A DNA stretch of 19,609 nt, from NCBI GenBank assembly GCA_013042125.1, contig JABDQS010000066.1, positions 1 through 19,609 on the forward strand. Direction: 5' to 3'. The translations under genes and the position numbers were made by a program. Below, one piece after another: positions 15,247-19,609 of this stretch. The first letter of the stretch is position 1. Each line of letters begins with the position of its first letter. Origin of the DNA: Eudoraea sp. Its GTDB lineage: Bacteria > Bacteroidota > Bacteroidia > Flavobacteriales > Flavobacteriaceae. The notes beneath the pieces are model-generated. The model searched no databases and was not told where the DNA came from. It was given only the letters and a program-made list of their open reading frames with translations.

Positions 15247-15915
15247 ATGAAGTCAATTACAATCAAAGGATCAGAAAGAGAAAGCGTGGGCAAAAAAGCA
15301 TCGAAGGCCCTACGTAATGCTGGAAAGGTCCCTTGCGTGGTCTACGGAGGGGAAAAACCGCTACACTTTTCAGCAGATGAACTAGCGTTCAGAGATTTGG
15401 TGTACACTCCTAAAGCTCACACTGTTGTGGTTGAGTTAGAAGATGGAAACAAATTAAGCGCCATTCTGCAGGACATACAATTCCACCCTGTGACAGATAA
15501 GATCATTCACATTGATTTTTATCAGCTTTTCAAGGACAAGGAACTTACAATGAACATTCCTGTGAAATTATTAGGAAATTCTCCCGGGGTACGAAATGGG
15601 GGACGTTTGTTGTTCCGAAAAAGAACACTGGCAATCAAAGCTCTACCGGATGACTTGCCAGATTTCTTTGAAATTGATATTTCAACTTTGAAAATTGGGG
15701 ATAACATAACAGTTGAATCCCTTCTAAATGACAAATTTGCAATCTTACACCCTGAAACTACGGTTGTTGTGCAGGTTAAAACAGCTCGTGCTGCCATTGT
15801 CATCGAGGAAGATGAAGAAGGAGATGAAATCGAAGGTGCAGAAGGTGCAGAAGGTGAAGAAGGAGAGGCTACTACGGCTGAAACTACTGAGGCTGATACT
15901 GAAGCAAAAGAATAA
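15247..15915 (+). CDS. rplY: 50S ribosomal protein L25 (general stress protein Ctc type)
   Basis: L25 binds 5S rRNA in the large ribosomal subunit. The 222-residue product is the long, two-domain Ctc/TL5 form: an N-terminal 5S rRNA-binding beta-barrel (about 1-95, from [19 protein letters not shown] to [13 protein letters not shown]), a C-terminal TL5-like domain (about 98-182, with [19 protein letters not shown] and [15 protein letters not shown]), and then an acidic tail of about 35 residues rich in Glu, Ala, Gly and Thr. The tail contains a short EGA/EGE repeat. Such acidic tails are common in Bacteroidetes L25 and are probably flexible. The gene lies 21 bp after prs and is followed by a strong terminator. 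Confidence 0.96.
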   Translation: MKSITIKGSERESVGKKASKALRNAGKVPCVVYGGEKPLHFSADELAFRDLVYTPKAHTVVVELEDGNKLSAILQDIQFHPVTDKIIHIDFYQLFKDKELTMNIPVKLLGNSPGVRNGGRLLFRKRTLAIKALPDDLPDFFEIDISTLKIGDNITVESLLNDKFAILHPETTVVVQVKTARAAIVIEEDEEGDEIEGAEGAEGEEGEATTAETTEADTEAKE

Positions 15916-15938
15916 TAATTCTATGATCTTAATGAAAG

Positions 15939-15975
15939 GCATCCCGGGATTAATTCTCGGGATGCTTTTGTATTT
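15939..15975 (+). terminator. Rho-independent terminator after rplY
   Basis: GCATCCCG (15939-15946) pairs with CGGGATGC (15958-15965) and is followed by TTTTGTATTTT. It ends the prs-rplY unit 24 bp after the rplY stop, so pth, whose start lies about 22 bp further on, needs its own promoter or read-through. Confidence 0.85.
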
Positions 15976-15996
15976 TAGCGGAATGACCCCCCTATT

Positions 15997-16626
15997 ATGC
16001 GATCCTTACTAAAATTACTTTTTGGGTCCTCACCACCCATCCTGAAAGAAGAAGACATCATGAAAAAATATTTGATAGTTGGCCTGGGGAACATTGGTTT
16101 GGAATATGAAAATACCCGTCATAACATCGGATTTCAGGTGCTAAACAGGCTGGCTGATAAAAACGAGTTGTCCTTTTCATCAAATAAATTAGGAGCTACT
16201 GCCACGTTTAAGATCAAAGGAAGAAGTCTCTTACTCCTGAAGCCGGCGACCTTTATGAATAGAAGCGGGAAAGCTGTGCACTATTGGATGGAAAAGGAAA
16301 AGATCCCCAAAGAGCATCTGCTGATCATCACCGATGACATTAATCTCCCTTTTGGAACACTTCGCTTAAAAACAAAAGGAAGTGACGGAGGTCATAATGG
16401 CCTTGCCGATATTCAGAATACCTTACAGACCAATCAGTACAACCGACTTCGATTTGGATTGGGATCTGATTTTTCAAAAGGTCGACAAGTAGAATATGTG
16501 CTGGGTAACTGGAATGAAGAAGAGTCCAGTGCATTACCAGAGCGTCTGGACAGATGTACTGCCCTTGTTAGCTCCTTTGTATTGCAGGGAGTGAACATTA
16601 CTATGAATGAATTCAATAATACCTGA
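15997..16626 (+). CDS. pth: Peptidyl-tRNA hydrolase
   Basis: Pth releases tRNA from peptidyl-tRNA that has dropped off the ribosome. The catalytic set is complete: Asn32 in VGLGNIG, His42 in TRHNIGF, Asn88 in FMNRSG, Asp113/114 in ITDDINLPFG and Asn134 in GGHNGL (numbering from ATG 15997). From that ATG the protein has 209 residues, with a 21-residue extension (MRSLLKLLFGSSPPILKEED) before MKKYLIVGLGN. The internal ATG at 16060 would give the classical Pth start and 188 residues, near the usual length. I recall similar short LLxxLFG-type extensions in other flavobacterial Pth entries, so either start is possible. The stop overlaps no gene but abuts the stop of the convergent lipoprotein gene with no spacer. 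Confidence 0.96.
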   Translation: MRSLLKLLFGSSPPILKEEDIMKKYLIVGLGNIGLEYENTRHNIGFQVLNRLADKNELSFSSNKLGATATFKIKGRSLLLLKPATFMNRSGKAVHYWMEKEKIPKEHLLIITDDINLPFGTLRLKTKGSDGGHNGLADIQNTLQTNQYNRLRFGLGSDFSKGRQVEYVLGNWNEEESSALPERLDRCTALVSSFVLQGVNITMNEFNNT

Positions 16627-17310
16627 TCAGCGAAGCACTCTAAAGGAATAAGTACCAGAATCGGACGTATTTCCTGCCCGGTCAATGGTAACAACACGCC
16701 AATAATAGATTGTATCTGCCTCTACACTGGCCTGTATCTCAGTTATACCCAGCGAAGGAGAGGCTATTAAAAGTTGTGGATCAGTGACAGTATCTAAATA
16801 CACCTCGTAAACGGCAATATCATTATCTACATCTGCTCCTGTCCAACCTAAGCTGATCTCATTATTCAGATCTCGTGCAACCGTTCCTCCCGAAATAGGT
16901 TTACTGATCTGTGCAGGGAAAGGAGGAAAGGTGCTTTGAGAACCTGCATTATAAAAAAACCAGGCCTCACTTATAGCTATGTCCTGAGTGTCATTATTCC
17001 TTGTGGTGATGGTCCATCGATAAGGAACTCCTTTTAAAAGAGGTACTCTGGCTGACAGAGCTTCCGTGGGTGCATTTGTCACGGACGTGTTAGTCAGAAC
17101 ATTGGTGAATTTTAATTGATAAGTATCTGCATGTTTGGCTGCAAACCATCTGAATTCTACCTGACTGGTAGTGTTATTTAGACTGATACCGGTGGTACAT
17201 TCGGAATTTTCTGCGGGAAAACTCAGCGTTGCGGCCTCGGGTGGCTTCGGCGAATCTTTGCCACAGGCAACCAACAAAAGGACCAATAATAAAGTCAATA
17301 TCTGTTTCAT
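16627..17310 (-). CDS. Lipoprotein with fibronectin-III-like domains
   Basis: The 227-residue protein starts with a lipoprotein signal (MKQILTLLLVLLLVACGKDS, lipid Cys16) and then shows two beta-sandwich units of fibronectin type III style. The first has VEFRWFAAKHADTYQLKF and GVPYRWTITTRNND, the second ISLGWTGADVDNDIAVYEVY and ADTIYYWRVVTIDRAGNTS. The W...Y.v and YYWRV patterns are the strands that define such domains. No catalytic motif is visible, so a binding or structural role on the cell envelope is likely. Its ATG overlaps the stop of the upstream secreted protein by four bases (ATGA), so the two are translationally coupled and probably work together. The specific function is not known; similar genes next to T9SS-secreted proteins are usually annotated as hypothetical. 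Confidence 0.85.
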   Translation of the reverse strand: MKQILTLLLVLLLVACGKDSPKPPEAATLSFPAENSECTTGISLNNTTSQVEFRWFAAKHADTYQLKFTNVLTNTSVTNAPTEALSARVPLLKGVPYRWTITTRNNDTQDIAISEAWFFYNAGSQSTFPPFPAQISKPISGGTVARDLNNEISLGWTGADVDNDIAVYEVYLDTVTDPQLLIASPSLGITEIQASVEADTIYYWRVVTIDRAGNTSDSGTYSFRVLR

Positions 17311-19609
17311 CTTTTTACAACTTTAGATGAATAATTTAGTCCAACACCTGTGACGTTCAGCACATAAACCCCGGGCGGTAAAGCTGCAAGATCCAAACTG
17401 ATAGCTTGATCTTCTGGTTGATAGGTATTTGATACTAGAGTCTGACCCAGCAAATTAAATACACTCACTTGTACTTTTGAGCTTACACTGGGCAGGTATA
17501 ATTCCAACTCATTTATAAAAGGATTAGGATAAACAAGTGGTTCAGTGCCTATGACGATCAACTCTTCAAAAGAACCCTGACAAGGTAAGCTGCCCGTAAC
17601 TTTTAAGGCATTGATCCCGGATTTAAGATCCAAGGTAAATTGCGATTGTGTAGTCTGGGTGAGAATCCCATTCAATTCAATATTATATAAAACGGATCCC
17701 TTTAGATTAAGAGTAGCCTGCAAGCCTGTTTGATCCAAAGCTAGTAGTACTGAAAGAGGATCTGGCTCTGTAATTACAAAATCGAAACAGTACTCTTCAT
17801 AAAAGATAGTTCCATCATTGCCAATAATACAAGCGGAATAGGTACCTGATGATAGATTCCTTAGTTCAAAGAACGAAGTAAAACCTGTAGAAAGATCAAC
17901 TCCGTTCCCACTTATGTTAATCGTATAATCTAAGACAGATGTTGCGTTTATCTCAATTTGTCCATCATTGCTTGTGATACAAGATTCACTGGTTACTACA
18001 ATATTAAAATTCTCCTGATCAAAGCGATATACCGGACAACCATCAACATCTACCTCTGTATTTGGAGGCGTGCCCAGGCATAGGTCATCTCCATCATCAA
18101 ACACATTATCTCCATCTGCATCGGGTCTGAATACACCCTCAACACAGATTTCTAAGGTAAAGTCTGATATAATCCCACCATCCGCAGGAGCCGTATCCTT
18201 AACCAACAAGGTCCATTCTCCAAAAGTTGATTCGCCATTCAGGGATGACAAAGAACCCAGGGGCTTAACCGTCCCGCCGATCCCCGGATCACCATTGCAG
18301 GTAAAAGGAGCGGCGGCGTCATCAAAAATCGCATCAATATTTTCTAATTGGGAACAAGAATTGGAAGTCAGTATTACTTCCGTTCCCGATGGGGATACCA
18401 GACTTATGATCAAATCTGATAAAAAGGTGTGTTCTATGTTCACCATAACATTGATATCTGCTATTGGCAGATCATCCATAACCATAATTGTTGAACTCAC
18501 AGTGGGTGTCCCTGTCGATGAAATAGAGACAGGAGTATCTCCAGCACTTTTCATTTTACAATTTACGGGGAGAGTTGTAAAACTGAATGGGGTTCCAAAA
18601 ATACCTTCCCCACAATTTGTCACCGGTTTGATACGCCAAAAATAAGTGGTCTCTGGAAGTAAATTTTCAGGAATATAATTTTTAAAGATCACTGTGGCTG
18701 TTTCAATAACCGAGGCAAAGCCGGCATCGGTTGCTATTTCTACCTGATAGGCATTATTGATCGCAGGAGTATCCCAGCTGAGGTTTGGTTTTAATGCAAT
18801 ATCAAAAGCCGCATCAGCCGGACCAAGAAGTGTTACCTCCGGAAAATCTGTATCAAATACATTGAGCATAATGGTGACTTCTTTCGAATAAGAAGGAGCC
18901 GTACCTATGATCTGAATTGGATAAAAGCCTTCAGTTACTGCCGTAGTATTTGAAATAGTAATATCTACTGGTGTATTATTTGCGGTTGCTGTTCCCGGTA
19001 AAAAAGAAACACCCAATCCCGGAGGCACTCCGTTTGCGCTAAAGGTCACTTCTTCACCAAAACCACCATAAGTCTCTAATACAAATGGAAATACTTTATC
19101 TACAGGTTGGCATACATCAAAGGCCAGATCATCAAATTGAAGCACAAACGGGACCTCTTCAATAACAAAGTCTGTGCTGTTTACCGCAAAAAAGATGTTC
19201 TGATACCCTTTAACCATAAAACGGGCTTCAGTACTGGCCGTACCGGGCAATAGCACCTCATGCTCACCGTCATTCGCTGCTTTCTCAGCTAAAAGGATAG
19301 GAAAACTTTGTCCTCCGTCCAGAGAAAGATAAATGTCCACAAACTGTGCATTTATCGGGGAAATATCTGTATTGGCTACTTCCCAGATAACCGTCTGCAA
19401 AGACCCTGCACTGTATGTCTCTACAGAAGATTGAGAACTTACCAGGAAGGGGCCTGCAGCATTACTTACCCTTACATTTACCACATCGGAGGTAACCTGC
19501 CCGCCTCCGAAAGCATTATCTCGTACTGTTAAGGCAAAATTTAAATCTCGCTCTATGGCAGAGGCTGTCTCCCAGGCCGTATTTATTGCCGGATTGGTCT
19601 GTGTTAATT
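17307..19609 (-). CDS. Secreted multidomain protein with P-domain and T9SS sorting signal, probably a metalloprotease (C-terminal part)
   Basis: The frame is open to the window edge, so at least 766 residues are visible and the N-terminus, where a peptidase domain would be, is missing. The GTG at 19484 is internal, since upstream codons (RDLNFALTVRDNAFGGG) continue the same domain. Visible order by position: Ig-like segments (about 19600-18850), fibronectin III (18842-18570, NLSWDTPAINNAYQVEIATD and TTYFWRIKP), proprotein-convertase P-domain (18560-18135, with IEHTFLSDLIISLVSPSGTE and FGEWTLLVKDTAPADGG), a Ca-binding DxDxDxxxD-like DADGDNVFDDGDD (near 18120-18080), a SprB-like beta domain, and a type A T9SS sorting domain (17534-17307, PLVYPNPFINELELYLP ending SSKVVKR). 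It should be exported and attached or released by the type IX system. The upstream LTVRDN segment resembles flavobacterial reprolysin-like (M12B) zinc proteases with this layout, but the catalytic part is not in view. Confidence 0.88.
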   Translation of the reverse strand, partial: LTQTNPAINTAWETASAIERDLNFALTVRDNAFGGGQVTSDVVNVRVSNAAGPFLVSSQSSVETYSAGSLQTVIWEVANTDISPINAQFVDIYLSLDGGQSFPILLAEKAANDGEHEVLLPGTASTEARFMVKGYQNIFFAVNSTDFVIEEVPFVLQFDDLAFDVCQPVDKVFPFVLETYGGFGEEVTFSANGVPPGLGVSFLPGTATANNTPVDITISNTTAVTEGFYPIQIIGTAPSYSKEVTIMLNVFDTDFPEVTLLGPADAAFDIALKPNLSWDTPAINNAYQVEIATDAGFASVIETATVIFKNYIPENLLPETTYFWRIKPVTNCGEGIFGTPFSFTTLPVNCKMKSAGDTPVSISSTGTPTVSSTIMVMDDLPIADINVMVNIEHTFLSDLIISLVSPSGTEVILTSNSCSQLENIDAIFDDAAAPFTCNGDPGIGGTVKPLGSLSSLNGESTFGEWTLLVKDTAPADGGIISDFTLEICVEGVFRPDADGDNVFDDGDDLCLGTPPNTEVDVDGCPVYRFDQENFNIVVTSESCITSNDGQIEINATSVLDYTINISGNGVDLSTGFTSFFELRNLSSGTYSACIIGNDGTIFYEEYCFDFVITEPDPLSVLLALDQTGLQATLNLKGSVLYNIELNGILTQTTQSQFTLDLKSGINALKVTGSLPCQGSFEELIVIGTEPLVYPNPFINELELYLPSVSSKVQVSVFNLLGQTLVSNTYQPEDQAISLDLAALPPGVYVLNVTGVGLNYSSKVVKR

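Noticed and set aside
18070..18645. Plus-strand open frame of 191 codons
   Set aside because: It is antisense to the P-domain and fibronectin region of the secreted protein and has a low-complexity, Ser/Pro/Lys-rich translation.

Overview
The window looks like chromosomal DNA from a marine-type member of the Flavobacteriaceae (phylum Bacteroidetes). Supporting signs are a SusC/SusD outer-membrane nutrient-uptake pair, a C-terminal type IX secretion (T9SS) type A sorting domain, Bacteroidetes-type TAnnTTTG promoter elements, few clear Shine-Dalgarno sites, and short GC-rich palindromes in the intergenic DNA. I cannot name the genus with confidence. All products are assigned by reading the translations and recalling families; no search was run.

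Layout, left to right. (1) 1-4221, minus strand: a susD-like lipoprotein gene (cut by the window edge) behind a complete susC-like TonB-dependent transporter gene, followed by about 780 bp with no gene. (2) 5001-9585, minus: an error-prone polymerase cassette, dinB (Pol IV) followed by a dnaE-type polymerase gene. The dnaE-type gene is split by an apparent one-base deletion near 7187. Hairpins and palindromic elements lie between the two genes, and a cluster of three dyads (possible operators) lies upstream of dinB. (3) 9602-9965, minus: two very small membrane-protein genes with a candidate promoter and a terminator. (4) 10278-11033, minus: a ThuA-domain lipoprotein. (5) 11098-13430: an AT-rich islet of two directly abutting genes, a beta-keto acid cleavage enzyme (BKACE) and a GNAT-like acyltransferase, bracketed by two diverged direct repeats. 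(6) 13431-14141: a repeat-rich junction with a 145-bp tandem repeat, a terminator, tRNA-Leu(CAA), a GIY-YIG nuclease remnant, and a second tRNA-Leu 5' half broken up by two palindromic elements. (7) 14284-16626, plus: housekeeping genes prs, rplY and pth. (8) 16627-19609, minus: a small lipoprotein gene coupled by a 4-nt overlap to a large secreted multidomain protein (fibronectin III, P-domain, T9SS sorting signal) that runs off the window.

The genes fall into functional pairs. SusC and SusD import a glycan or other oligomer across the outer membrane. DinB and the DnaE-type polymerase would work together in damage-tolerant synthesis. BKACE makes an acyl-CoA that the neighbouring GNAT protein might use. 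prs, rplY and pth serve nucleotide supply and translation. The points most worth a second look are the operator-like dyads before dinB, the split polymerase, the BKACE-GNAT islet beside tRNA-Leu, and the tRNA fragment carrying palindrome insertions.
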